A DNA stretch of 7,271 nt from Bacillota bacterium (GCA_023436305.1 JAEZJQ010000038.1:1-7271), one strand, 5' to 3'; counted from the stretch's first letter, positions 1 to 5,600 are shown. Made by a program: numbers and translations. The notes: a model not told the origin generated them from the sequence alone.

Positions 1-2
1 GC

Positions 3-77
3 ACCTGGGCGCCGGGACGACAGATCGAGGATTATGTTGTTTCAGCTGCGATTGAGGCCGTGAAACCGGCCAGATAA
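3..77 (+). CDS. C-terminal end of an unidentified protein (partial)
   Basis: An open frame enters from the left edge and ends at TAA 75-77, giving 24 residues that finish ...AAIEAVKPAR. Codon choice (GCG, GCC, CCG, GTG) matches the intact genes downstream, and a terminator-like hairpin follows at 140-168, so a real gene end is plausible. The other two forward frames also stop within this stretch, so the frame choice rests on codon use and the helix-like C-terminus. The fragment is too short to assign to a family and I do not recognise it. Confidence 0.5.
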   Translation, partial: TWAPGRQIEDYVVSAAIEAVKPAR

Positions 78-139
78 CTCATTCGGGTGGTTTTCGTTTT
101 AATCATACCAGGAGTTAAGTCAATGTCTGTAAACATGAT

Positions 140-168
140 AATCAGGGGAATATCCCTGATTTCTTCTT
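140..168 (+). terminator. Small rho-independent-type terminator
   Basis: An 8-bp perfect stem (140-147 with 154-161, AATCAGGG/CCCTGATT) with a 6-base loop is followed by TTCTTCTT. It probably ends the transcript of the gene that stops at 77. A 15-codon ORF (123-170, MSVNMIIRGISLISS) with AGGAG at 110-114 overlaps this hairpin. That could be a leader peptide but is more likely chance. From 171 to 250 the sequence is AT-rich with a TAATAA/TTATTA repeat (200-205, 210-215); I see no promoter there that I would call. Confidence 0.5.
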
Positions 169-263
169 AACCGGATTTAAAATGTTCTTAATCAAAGGAT
201 AATAATTTTTTATTAAAATTAGTTTTAGATGTTTATGCCTTTTTAAATTCAGGAGGGGAAAAC

Positions 264-1613
264 ATGAAAAACGTCGTCATCATTGGCGGTAGTGATGCCG
301 GGATCAGCGCCGCTTTACGAATCCGGGAGTTAAACCCGGAGATAAAACCGATGATGATAGTGGCTGACAGTTACCCGAACTTCAGTATTTGCGGTCTGCC
401 CTACTATATCAGCCGGGAAGTGACGGACTGGCGGAATTTGGCCCATCGAACCAAACAGGATATTGAAGATCAGGGCATTCATCTGCTGTTGGAACATACG
501 GCGCAAGCGATTCATCCCGAAACCAAACAAGTTACGGTGTTGGATTCAACCGGACTGGTCAGGAACCTGGACTATGACAAACTGGTAATTGGCACGGGCG
601 CGGTATCTCTGCGACCTCAAATTTCCGGGATACAGAATCCGGGAGTGTTCTTCTTGCGCTGGATGCCGGATTGCTTTGCGATCGACGAATATATTGCCAA
701 ACAGGAGCCAAAAACGGCGCTCATTATTGGAGCAGGCTATATTGGCATGGAAATGGCGGAAAGCTTGACGAAACGCGGCGTCAAAGTATCTATTGTTGAG
801 TGTGCCGATTCGGTATTACCATCCGTTGATCTTGACTTTGGGAAGCAGATTCAGGATACATTCATGCAAAACGGAATTTCGGTTTATAACAATATCTCGA
901 TTGAATCCATCTCGAAAAATGAAAATAAATTGACGGTTAAAGGTTCGAACCAGTTTGAAACCCTGGCCGATATGGTTTTGGTATCGGTTGGCAGTATCCC
1001 GAATAACGCTTTGGGTAAATCGATGGGTATCCAAACGGGAATTAAGGGCGCTTTGAAAGTGAACCGGAAGATGGAGACCAATCTTCCCGATATTTATGCG
1101 GCGGGCGATTGCGTGGAGACCTGGCATAAGGTTTTACAAAATTATACCTACCTGCCATTAGGTACGGTGGCCCATAAACAAGGCCGGATTGCTGGAGAAA
1201 ACATTGTTGGGGGTAATAAAGAGTTTGCCGGGACTTTGGGCACTCAATCGGTGAAAATCTTTGATAAAGTGGTGGCGAGGACGGGCCTGAATGAAAAAGA
1301 AGCGACTAGCGCCGGGTTTCAACCCATCAGCGCTGATCTTGAGACCTGGGATCATAAAGTGTATTATCCTCCGGCGGAAAAGATATTGATCCGGGTGACG
1401 GCGGATCGGGACACCAAAAGGATTCTTGGGGCGCAAATGATGGGGGCATATAAGACGGAGGTGTCCAAACGGATCGATATCTTCGCTGCCGCTATTTATC
1501 ATAATCTTAAAATAGACGAGTTTTCCGATTACGATTTGAGCTATACTCCACCGCTCTCCAGTCCCTGGGACCCGGTTCAAATGGCGGCGCAAAAGATGGA
1601 TAGAAAATTTTAA
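264..1613 (+). CDS. CoA-disulfide reductase-like FAD/NAD(P)H oxidoreductase
   Basis: This 449-residue protein belongs to the single-cysteine branch of the pyridine nucleotide-disulfide oxidoreductases (CoA-disulfide reductase, NADH oxidase, NADH:polysulfide reductase). The N-terminal FAD dinucleotide fold is VVIIGGSDAGISAA (residues 4-17). The active-site cysteine is Cys43 in SICGLPYY, the position used by CoA-disulfide reductase. A second Rossmann fold, IIGAGYIGMEMAE, starts at residue 154 and ends in an acidic residue (VE179), which usually favours NADH. The second FAD motif is YAAGDCVE (278-285). The C-terminal dimerisation domain ends in the typical DLSYTPPLSSPWDPVQ. Length is normal for the family (about 440-450). 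AGGAGGGG at 251-258 supports the start. It lies 100 bp upstream of an arsR with no clear terminator between. Inferred role: cytoplasmic reduction of a low-molecular-weight disulfide or persulfide, feeding the thiol system of this island. The exact substrate cannot be read from the sequence. Confidence 0.88.
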   Translation: MKNVVIIGGSDAGISAALRIRELNPEIKPMMIVADSYPNFSICGLPYYISREVTDWRNLAHRTKQDIEDQGIHLLLEHTAQAIHPETKQVTVLDSTGLVRNLDYDKLVIGTGAVSLRPQISGIQNPGVFFLRWMPDCFAIDEYIAKQEPKTALIIGAGYIGMEMAESLTKRGVKVSIVECADSVLPSVDLDFGKQIQDTFMQNGISVYNNISIESISKNENKLTVKGSNQFETLADMVLVSVGSIPNNALGKSMGIQTGIKGALKVNRKMETNLPDIYAAGDCVETWHKVLQNYTYLPLGTVAHKQGRIAGENIVGGNKEFAGTLGTQSVKIFDKVVARTGLNEKEATSAGFQPISADLETWDHKVYYPPAEKILIRVTADRDTKRILGAQMMGAYKTEVSKRIDIFAAAIYHNLKIDEFSDYDLSYTPPLSSPWDPVQMAAQKMDRKF

Positions 1614-1655
1614 TCGCTAGCTTTATTGGTTTTGGTTTTCCCTGATTTTTTCGGC

Positions 1656-1700
1656 TTGCGATTTAACGAATTATATGATTAAATTATCATATAGTTATAT
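1656..1700 (+). promoter_or_regulatory. Promoter/operator of the first arsR
   Basis: An inverted repeat TATATGAT/ATCATATA (1672-1679 and 1686-1693, 6-base spacer) resembles the imperfect 12-2-12 or ATAT-rich operators bound by ArsR/SmtB repressors. It overlaps a possible promoter: TTGCGA at 1656-1661, 17 bases, then TTAAAT at 1679-1684, so bound repressor would block RNA polymerase. The right part, CATATAGTTATAT (1688-1700), recurs with one change at 2072-2084 before the next gene. The repeat is seen directly; its use as an operator is inferred. Confidence 0.55.
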
Positions 1701-1708
1701 GGGAGAGG
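1701..1708 (+). promoter_or_regulatory. Ribosome binding site that fixes the arsR start
   Basis: GGGAGAGG lies 5 bases before ATG 1714. The longer in-frame start at 1675 falls inside the operator repeat and has no Shine-Dalgarno sequence, so 1714 is preferred. Confidence 0.7.
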
Positions 1709-1713
1709 ATTTA

Positions 1714-2043
1714 ATGGAAAATTCCTGGGATAATCGCATAAATAGAGAGAGGGCGCAGATTTTTAAAGCGCTGGGCCACCCACTGCGGCTGGCGATTTTG
1801 GATGCATTGGAAAACGGCGAATGCTGTGTCCAGGACTTGGAGACGCGCCTAAACGCCGAACAGTCGAATCTGTCCAAACACTTAGCGTTGCTGAAACAAA
1901 CCGGGTTTATCGATTCCCGGAAAGATGGTTTATACGTTTATTATTCATTGACGATTCCTTGCATCAGCAATTTCTTTAATTGCGTCAATCAAGTTCTCCT
2001 TAAGAAGATTGAATCAAGTCAAGAGTTATCCGAGCGGTTATAA
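1714..2043 (+). CDS. ArsR/SmtB-family repressor with a non-standard cysteine set
   Basis: This 109-residue winged-helix repressor starts with the family's typical FKALGHPLRLAILDAL (17-32). The recognition helix region is EQSNLSKHLALLKQTGFI (49-66), and the wing is RKDGLYVYYSL (69-79). In classical ArsR the metalloid site is ELCVCDL. Here the matching segment is ECCVQDL (36-42), so the second cysteine is replaced by Gln and a new cysteine sits one place before the first. Cys83 and Cys90 near the C-terminus are further candidate ligands. It lies directly upstream of the redox protein and permease genes, with an operator-like repeat over its own promoter, so it probably represses itself and that block. 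Which inducer it senses (arsenite, organoarsenical, another metal or a thiol signal) cannot be decided. Some family members, such as those sensing methylarsenite, use cysteine pairs other than CVC. The 109-residue start is preferred over a 122-residue alternative because of its ribosome binding site. Confidence 0.88.
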   Translation: MENSWDNRINRERAQIFKALGHPLRLAILDALENGECCVQDLETRLNAEQSNLSKHLALLKQTGFIDSRKDGLYVYYSLTIPCISNFFNCVNQVLLKKIESSQELSERL

Positions 2044-2051
2044 TTTTTTCA

Positions 2052-2089
2052 GCGCTATATTACCGATAGCGCATATAGTCATATAATGA
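2052..2089 (+). promoter_or_regulatory. Hairpin plus promoter/operator-like site before the CANC protein gene
   Basis: A perfect 7-bp inverted repeat GCGCTAT/ATAGCGC (2052-2058, 2066-2072, loop 7) is followed at once by CATATAGTCATAT (2072-2084), nearly identical to 1688-1700 in the arsR operator. TATAAT at 2082-2087 could be a -10 box, with a poor -35 (TTACCG, 2060-2065, spacer 16). No T-run follows the hairpin, so it is not a normal terminator. The likely reading is a second ArsR-controlled start point inside the operon, but this is inference. Confidence 0.4.
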
Positions 2090-2138
2090 AGAGATCGTTT
2101 GACAAATCCATTCATTAAATAAAGAGGAGCGATTAACT

Positions 2139-2417
2139 ATGGAAATCAAGGTTTTAGGTCCGGGTTGCGCCAACTGCAACAAACTGGAGAAAGTGGTGAG
2201 TGAGGCTGCCAAGGAACTGGGGATCACCGATCCGGTGCAAAAGGTCTCCGATATTAAGGAGATGCTTTCCTTTGGAGTCATATCCACCCCCGCTTTGGTG
2301 ATTGACGGGAAGGTTAAATTCTCGGGACGGGTTCCTTCCAAGGATGAGATTAAAAGATACTTGCAGGGTGAATCCGGCTCCAATAGTTGCGGTTGTAACT
2401 GCGGTTGCTGTAAATAG
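2139..2417 (+). CDS. Small thioredoxin-fold redox protein with Cys-rich tail
   Basis: This 92-residue protein matches the 'redox-active disulfide protein 2' group of thioredoxin-fold proteins. The first beta strand MEIKVLGPGC leads into the CANC active site (10-13) on a GCANCNKLEK helix, and the cis-proline loop is STPALVIDGK (49-58, Pro51). There is no signal peptide, so it should act in the cytoplasm. The last nine residues, SCGCNCGCCK, hold five cysteines (84, 86, 88, 90, 91) beyond the end of the normal fold and look like a soft-metal or metalloid binding tail. AGAGGAG at 2123-2129 precedes the start. Members of this group are often encoded beside DUF318/ArsP-type permeases, as here. Inferred role: dithiol reductant, or shuttle of bound metalloid, for the permease or for CcdA. 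The fold is secure; the partner is not known. Confidence 0.85.
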   Translation: MEIKVLGPGCANCNKLEKVVSEAAKELGITDPVQKVSDIKEMLSFGVISTPALVIDGKVKFSGRVPSKDEIKRYLQGESGSNSCGCNCGCCK

Positions 2418-2427
2418 GAATTATTAT

Positions 2428-2511
2428 AAGTCACAAGTCGAAAGTCAAAAATTAAAAGCCAGACGTAATTTTGTGAATGGCTTTTGACTTTTGACTTTTG
2501 ACCTTAGACTT
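2428..2511. repeat. 34-nt imperfect inverted repeat made of 7-base units
   Basis: The left arm 2428-2461 and right arm 2478-2511 are complementary at 28 of 34 positions, counted by hand, around a 16-base loop. The right arm carries GAC every 7 bases (GACTTTT GACTTTT GACCTTA GACTT), and the left arm carries the complementary GTC series with some drift. The long AU-rich hairpin lies between the CANC protein gene and the permease gene and covers a false upstream TTG start of the permease. It could act as a processing or stability element or a weak terminator, or be a small mobile repeat. No target duplication is obvious. Confidence 0.75.
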
Positions 2512-2547
2512 GGTTTGAAAGACTTTACCATTTATTCTGGCTTTAGC

Positions 2548-2553
2548 GAGGAG
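2548..2553 (+). promoter_or_regulatory. Ribosome binding site that fixes the permease start
   Basis: GAGGAG lies 9 bases before ATG 2563. The open frame extends to a TTG at 2491, but that codon lies inside the inverted repeat and has no Shine-Dalgarno sequence. Confidence 0.75.
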
Positions 2554-2562
2554 CGATCACTT

Positions 2563-3579
2563 ATGGGTTTCATCGCATCGGTTTTTGAAGCGCTCAATAA
2601 TCAACTTCTGAAAATGGAGTGGCTGAGTAGACTGGTACAATTATTGGTTGAAAAAGCATTCGGCTTGGATATGAACGCCAGACTTGGCGGCAGTGTCCAT
2701 TTCTTCATTTACGATACTGTCAAAATATTTGTCCTGCTCTCAGTGCTTATTTTTAGTATTTCCTATATTCAAAGTTATTTTCCGCCGGAACGGACCCGGG
2801 CGATCCTGGGGCGGTTTAACGGCATTAGCGCCAATGTTCTCAGCGCATTGTTAGGGACAATCACTCCCTTTTGTTCATGCTCGTCAATCCCACTCTTTAT
2901 CGGTTTCACCAGCGCGGGACTGCCTATCGGCGTGACTTTCTCCTTCCTGATTTCGTCACCTTTGGTCGATTTGGCGTCAGTCTTATTGCTGGCCAGTATC
3001 TTTAATTGGAAGATCGCCATCGCGTATGTGTTGGTCGGGATCGTTTTAGCCGTCACCGGCGGGACCATTATCAGCAAGTTAAAACTGGAAAAATATGTAG
3101 AGCCGTTTGTCTTTAATAATCGGATGGCTGATGCCGATGCTCCCGAAATGACCCGGAAAGAGCGGATCTCCTTCGCGAAGGAGCAGGTATTGGAGATTAT
3201 TCATAAGGTTTGGTTGTATATTCTGGTTGGCGTTGGAATCGGCGCGGCGATTCATAATTGGATACCCGAAAACATTATTACCGCGATTCTCGGAGAAAAG
3301 AACATCTTCTCGGTGTTGATTGCCACCTTTGTCGGCATTCCGATGTATGCGGATATCTTCGGGACTTTGCCGATTGCGGAAGCTCTCGTCACGAAAGGTG
3401 TTGGGATTGGAACGGTGCTGGCCTTCATGATGGCGGTTACTGCGTTATCGTTGCCGTCAATAATTTTGCTTAAGAAGGTTGTCAAAACAAAATTGTTAGC
3501 CATTTTTGTGGCAATTGTAGCCGTAGGCATTATTATTATGGGATATGTCTTTAATGCGTTTGGATTTTGGTTTGTCTAA
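2563..3579 (+). CDS. ArsP/DUF318-type membrane permease
   Basis: This 338-residue polytopic membrane protein is of the permease family PF03773, which includes ArsP exporters of trivalent organoarsenicals. The diagnostic segment is GTITPFCSCSSIPLFIGF (98-115), with the Cys104-x-Cys106 pair in a membrane helix. A second conserved stretch with SSPLVDLASV follows (131-140). The C-terminal half repeats the fold with VGIPMYADIFGTLPIAEALV (257-276) and LAFMMAVTALSLPSIILLKK. Roughly eight hydrophobic segments are visible, with a charged cytoplasmic-type loop at about 172-212. The start at 2563 has a good ribosome binding site. The gene follows the CANC redox protein. The family is broad (organoarsenical, Cu/Zn and uncharacterised exporters), so the cysteine pair and context suggest export of a soft metal or metalloid, but the substrate is unproven. 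I leave the symbol empty because arsP would overstate the evidence. Confidence 0.87.
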   Translation: MGFIASVFEALNNQLLKMEWLSRLVQLLVEKAFGLDMNARLGGSVHFFIYDTVKIFVLLSVLIFSISYIQSYFPPERTRAILGRFNGISANVLSALLGTITPFCSCSSIPLFIGFTSAGLPIGVTFSFLISSPLVDLASVLLLASIFNWKIAIAYVLVGIVLAVTGGTIISKLKLEKYVEPFVFNNRMADADAPEMTRKERISFAKEQVLEIIHKVWLYILVGVGIGAAIHNWIPENIITAILGEKNIFSVLIATFVGIPMYADIFGTLPIAEALVTKGVGIGTVLAFMMAVTALSLPSIILLKKVVKTKLLAIFVAIVAVGIIIMGYVFNAFGFWFV

Positions 3580-3617
3580 GTAAACCGGATCTTATTATTA
3601 TTTTGGAGGCAGTTGCA

Positions 3618-3879
3618 ATGAGTAAAAAATAGAATGGGATTCCCCGCGAGGAAGTTCCCTGGTATCCGACGATTGACCGGGAAAAGTGTCAAGGTTGTGG
3701 TGTGTGTGGATTTTTGCTCCCACAGCACCTATAAAATGGATACGACTACCGGTAAACCAGTGGTGAAGTATCCTTAAAACTGCGTGGTTGGCTGCAGTGG
3801 TTGTAAACCGGAATGCCCGGCGGAGGCCATCTCATTCCCGGCGTTAACCATTTTGACAGACTTCGTTGGCCAAAAGTAA
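3618..3879 (+). pseudogene. Decayed 2[4Fe-4S] ferredoxin gene
   Basis: A good ribosome binding site (GGAGG 3605-3609) and ATG 3618 begin a broken frame. Codon 5 is TAG (3630-3632). The frame then reads NGIPREEVPWYPTIDREKCQ into the first cluster motif CQGCGVC. After 3707 the frame shifts, and the sequence continues as DFCSHSTYKMDTTTGKPVV... in the +1 frame. A TAA (3775-3777) interrupts KYP*NC just before the second cluster motif NCVVGCSGCKPECPAEAISFP, and the frame ends at TAA 3877. Restoring a lost GT/TG in the (TG)n run near 3700-3708 gives the expected CxxCxxCxxxC spacing, whereas removing one base would not. The intact product, about 88 residues, would be a cytoplasmic ferredoxin carrying two 4Fe-4S clusters. 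It lies between the permease and the thioredoxin gene, so electron supply to this block may once have used it. Confidence 0.88.
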
Positions 3880-3894
3880 AAAGGAGGTTATCCC

Positions 3895-4347
3895 ATGCTG
3901 AAAAAATCGAAAATACCATTGGCGGTCTTGATCATTGTATTTTTTGGAGCCGGAATTCATTTCGGCGGATTAATTTTTCATCAAAGTTCCGGGCAGGTGA
4001 TGGCCGCCGCGCAACCGGAAACCGGAAAAGTGATTGACGCCAGCAAAAACTATTTGGAACCCGGTAAAAACAAACGGATGATGATCATGGAGTTAGGGGC
4101 AACTACTTGTATTCCCTGCAAAAAGATGGTCCCGGTGCTGGAAGAGTTGGCCAAGGAATTGCAAGGGAAACTTGATGTGCAGTTCGTCGATGTCAATAAA
4201 AGGGGCGATCTGGCGGAAAAGTATCGAATCTTTGCGATTCCCACCCAAATCTTTTTTGATAAAAACGGGAAGGAACTCTTTCGCCACGAGGGCTTTTATC
4301 CCAAAGGGGATATTATTGCCAAGTTAAAAGAGTTAGGTTTGAAATGA
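3895..4347 (+). CDS. Membrane-anchored extracytoplasmic thioredoxin-like protein
   Basis: This 150-residue protein has a positively charged N-terminus (MLKKSK) and one hydrophobic segment (about 8-28) that acts as a signal anchor or uncleaved signal. A linker precedes a thioredoxin domain from about residue 45. The active site is TTCIPCKKM (Cys72, Cys75), followed by LDVQFVDVNK, the cis-proline loop FAIPTQIFF (Pro116) and a typical C-terminal GFYPKGDIIAKLKEL. The domain should face the outside of the membrane. No lipobox is visible. AAGGAGGT at 3881-3888 supports the start. Its stop overlaps the ccdA start (ATGA), so the two are translationally coupled, and CcdA is the natural source of its electrons. 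Its client is unknown: it could reduce substrates for the permease, or it could be a cytochrome or disulfide maturation factor recruited to the cluster. Confidence 0.9.
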   Translation: MLKKSKIPLAVLIIVFFGAGIHFGGLIFHQSSGQVMAAAQPETGKVIDASKNYLEPGKNKRMMIMELGATTCIPCKKMVPVLEELAKELQGKLDVQFVDVNKRGDLAEKYRIFAIPTQIFFDKNGKELFRHEGFYPKGDIIAKLKELGLK

Positions 4348-5048
4348 TCCTATCGATTTTGGAATGGCTCTCAAGAAGTTTGGAAGCAACTCCGGTCTTA
4401 GCCATAACCGCCGCCTTTGGCTGGGGAATCCTCAGCGTCGTTCTCAGCCCCTGCCATCTGGCCAGTATCCCGCTGGTGATCGGTTTTATCAATGAACAAG
4501 GCCGGATTACCCTGGGGAAAGCGTTTCGGTTATCGCTGGTATTCGCCCTGGGGATTTTAATCACCATTGCGGCCATTGGGGCGATTACCGCCGGAATGGG
4601 CCGGATGATGGGCGATATCGGAAAATGGGGCAATTACTTGGTGGCGATTGTCTTTTTGATCATCGGCCTTTATTTATTGGACATTATTAAGCTATCTTGG
4701 GGAAATTCGGCGGCGCAAAATATTGTCCGGAAAAAAGGTTATCTGGCTGCTTTAGTTATGGGATTAATATTTGGAGTAGCCTTAGGACCTTGTACTTTTG
4801 CCTATATGGCTCCAATGCTGGGAGTGGCTTTCCGGGTGGCCGCCACCAACCTGCCCTATGCCATCATGCTCATGCTGGCGTTCGGGTTGGGGCATTGTCT
4901 GGTGATTGTCCTGGCCGGTACACTGACGGAACGGGTTCAACAATACTTAAACTGGACCGAAAAAAGCAAGGCGGCTTCAATCCTTCGTAAAGCTTGTGGA
5001 ATACTGGTGATTTTGGCGGGAGTATATTTTATTTATACTACTTTTTAA
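4344..5048 (+). CDS. ccdA: CcdA-family transmembrane thiol-disulfide electron carrier
   Basis: This 234-residue protein has about six membrane helices (near 20-48, 61-84, 97-118, 132-160, 168-195 and 215-233). The two redox cysteines of the CcdA/DsbD core are present: Cys37 in VLSPCHLASIPL and Cys150 in GVALGPCTFAYMAP. Length fits the family (about 220-245). CcdA takes electrons from cytoplasmic thioredoxin and passes them to an outward-facing thioredoxin-like protein. The gene starts within the stop codon of the anchored thioredoxin gene, which fits that pairing. Cytoplasmic donors could be general thioredoxin or the CANC protein encoded upstream. Cys185 (FGLGHCLVI) lies in a later helix and is not part of the usual pair. 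GC over 4561-4860 is about 48% by hand count, the level of the resident genes. Confidence 0.92.
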   Translation: MILSILEWLSRSLEATPVLAITAAFGWGILSVVLSPCHLASIPLVIGFINEQGRITLGKAFRLSLVFALGILITIAAIGAITAGMGRMMGDIGKWGNYLVAIVFLIIGLYLLDIIKLSWGNSAAQNIVRKKGYLAALVMGLIFGVALGPCTFAYMAPMLGVAFRVAATNLPYAIMLMLAFGLGHCLVIVLAGTLTERVQQYLNWTEKSKAASILRKACGILVILAGVYFIYTTF

Positions 5049-5087
5049 GCAGTCAATGAAAAATGCCTTAATTTCGGTGATTGAGAC

Positions 5088-5116
5088 TATTCCCCATTTT
5101 CCGGGGATAATTTTTT
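5088..5116 (+). terminator. Rho-independent terminator after ccdA
   Basis: The stem TCCCC/GGGGA (5091-5095, 5103-5107) has a 7-base loop. It extends by two pairs across a single bulged T and is followed by AATTTTTT. It sits 40 bp after the ccdA stop and just before the end of the convergent arsR, so it closes the left-hand operon. Confidence 0.6.
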
Positions 5117-5122
5117 ATTGAA

Positions 5123-5461
5123 TCAATTACATTGCAGGGACTTGCGTTTCAACCATTCTTGTAATCCGGTCAGATCGGCGGCAGATTGGGGCAGTTGCCG
5201 CAAATGGTCAAATATCAGGCTTTGGATAAATTTCATTTTTCCTTCCGGGGTAAGCGAGTAATAGACCCATTGCGCTTGTTTGCGGTCGGAAACGATTCCG
5301 GCGTTTTTCAAATAGGATAAATGGCGGGATGCTTTGGTCTGGGGAATCTGCAAGACTTCCATGATATCACAAACACAAAGTTCCTTTTCATAAAGTAAAT
5401 TGATGATGCGCAGCCTGGTTTCATCCGAGAGCGACTTTAGAACGTTTAATATATTATTCAT
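5123..5461 (-). CDS. arsR: ArsR-family arsenite-responsive repressor (CVC type)
   Basis: This 112-residue winged-helix repressor contains LKSLSDETRLRIINLL (8-23) and then KELCVCDIMEVL (27-38). Cys29 and Cys31 sit exactly as in the As(III)-binding ELCVCDL box of classical ArsR, where they correspond to Cys32 and Cys34 of the E. coli protein. The recognition helix is PQTKASRHLSYLKNAGIV (40-57) and the wing is RKQAQWVYYSL (60-70). A further cysteine (111) lies next to the last residue. The gene faces left, divergent from the acr3 segment, with a perfect inverted repeat between them. This is a common layout for control of both arsR and acr3. The start codon has only a weak GGGG Shine-Dalgarno sequence (on the minus strand, near 5470-5474). 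Arsenite, and possibly antimonite, is the expected inducer from family knowledge. Confidence 0.92.
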   Translation of the reverse strand: MNNILNVLKSLSDETRLRIINLLYEKELCVCDIMEVLQIPQTKASRHLSYLKNAGIVSDRKQAQWVYYSLTPEGKMKFIQSLIFDHLRQLPQSAADLTGLQEWLKRKSLQCN

Positions 5462-5486
5462 GAATTGACCCCGCTTTAAAAAAATG

Positions 5487-5550
5487 GTATATTTGTATAA
5501 GCAAATATACGTCCGTGCGAATATAATATATTGTAATCTTTTATTGTCGA
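5487..5550 (-). promoter_or_regulatory. arsR promoter and operator (divergent region)
   Basis: A perfect inverted repeat GTATATTTG/CAAATATAC (5487-5495, 5502-5510, 6-base spacer) has the form of an ArsR operator. On the minus strand a plausible promoter reads TCGACA (5550-5545), 16 bases, then TATTAT (5528-5523), which places the operator just after the start point. On the plus strand TATAAT occurs at 5522-5527, but no matching -35 box is visible. A promoter toward acr3 is therefore likely by position and unproven by sequence. Confidence 0.6.
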
Positions 5551-5600
5551 CTGTGCAACGGTAAATCTAAGAATGGGCGTACGCGTAAGGAGGCTTAATC

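Noticed and set aside
1675..1713. Longer start of the first arsR
   Set aside because: It lies inside the operator-like repeat and lacks a ribosome binding site. ATG 1714 is preceded by GGGAGAGG.
2099..2104. Perfect TTGACA taken as a -35 box
   Set aside because: At 16-18 bases downstream lies only the ribosome binding site (AAGAGGAG), with no -10-like hexamer.
2428..2511. CRISPR-like array from the periodic GAC units
   Set aside because: The units are 7 bases long without spacers and form one large hairpin, so there is no repeat-spacer structure.
2491..2562. TTG start giving a 24-residue longer permease
   Set aside because: The codon lies within the heptad inverted repeat and has no Shine-Dalgarno sequence, while ATG 2563 has GAGGAG at the right distance.
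3618..3879. Recoding (stop read-through or programmed frameshift) in the ferredoxin gene
   Set aside because: Two different stop codons plus a two-base shift in a TG run would all have to be bypassed. No slippery heptamer or obvious recoding structure is seen, so decay is simpler.
3813..4037. 74-codon forward ORF across the ferredoxin end and thioredoxin start
   Set aside because: It is a shadow frame: it overlaps the clear thioredoxin gene and the ferredoxin remnant and has no recognisable domain.
5577..5586. GCGTACGC palindrome with adjoining ACGCGT
   Set aside because: An 8-base palindrome beside a 6-base one is short enough to arise by chance, and it has no partner copy in the window.
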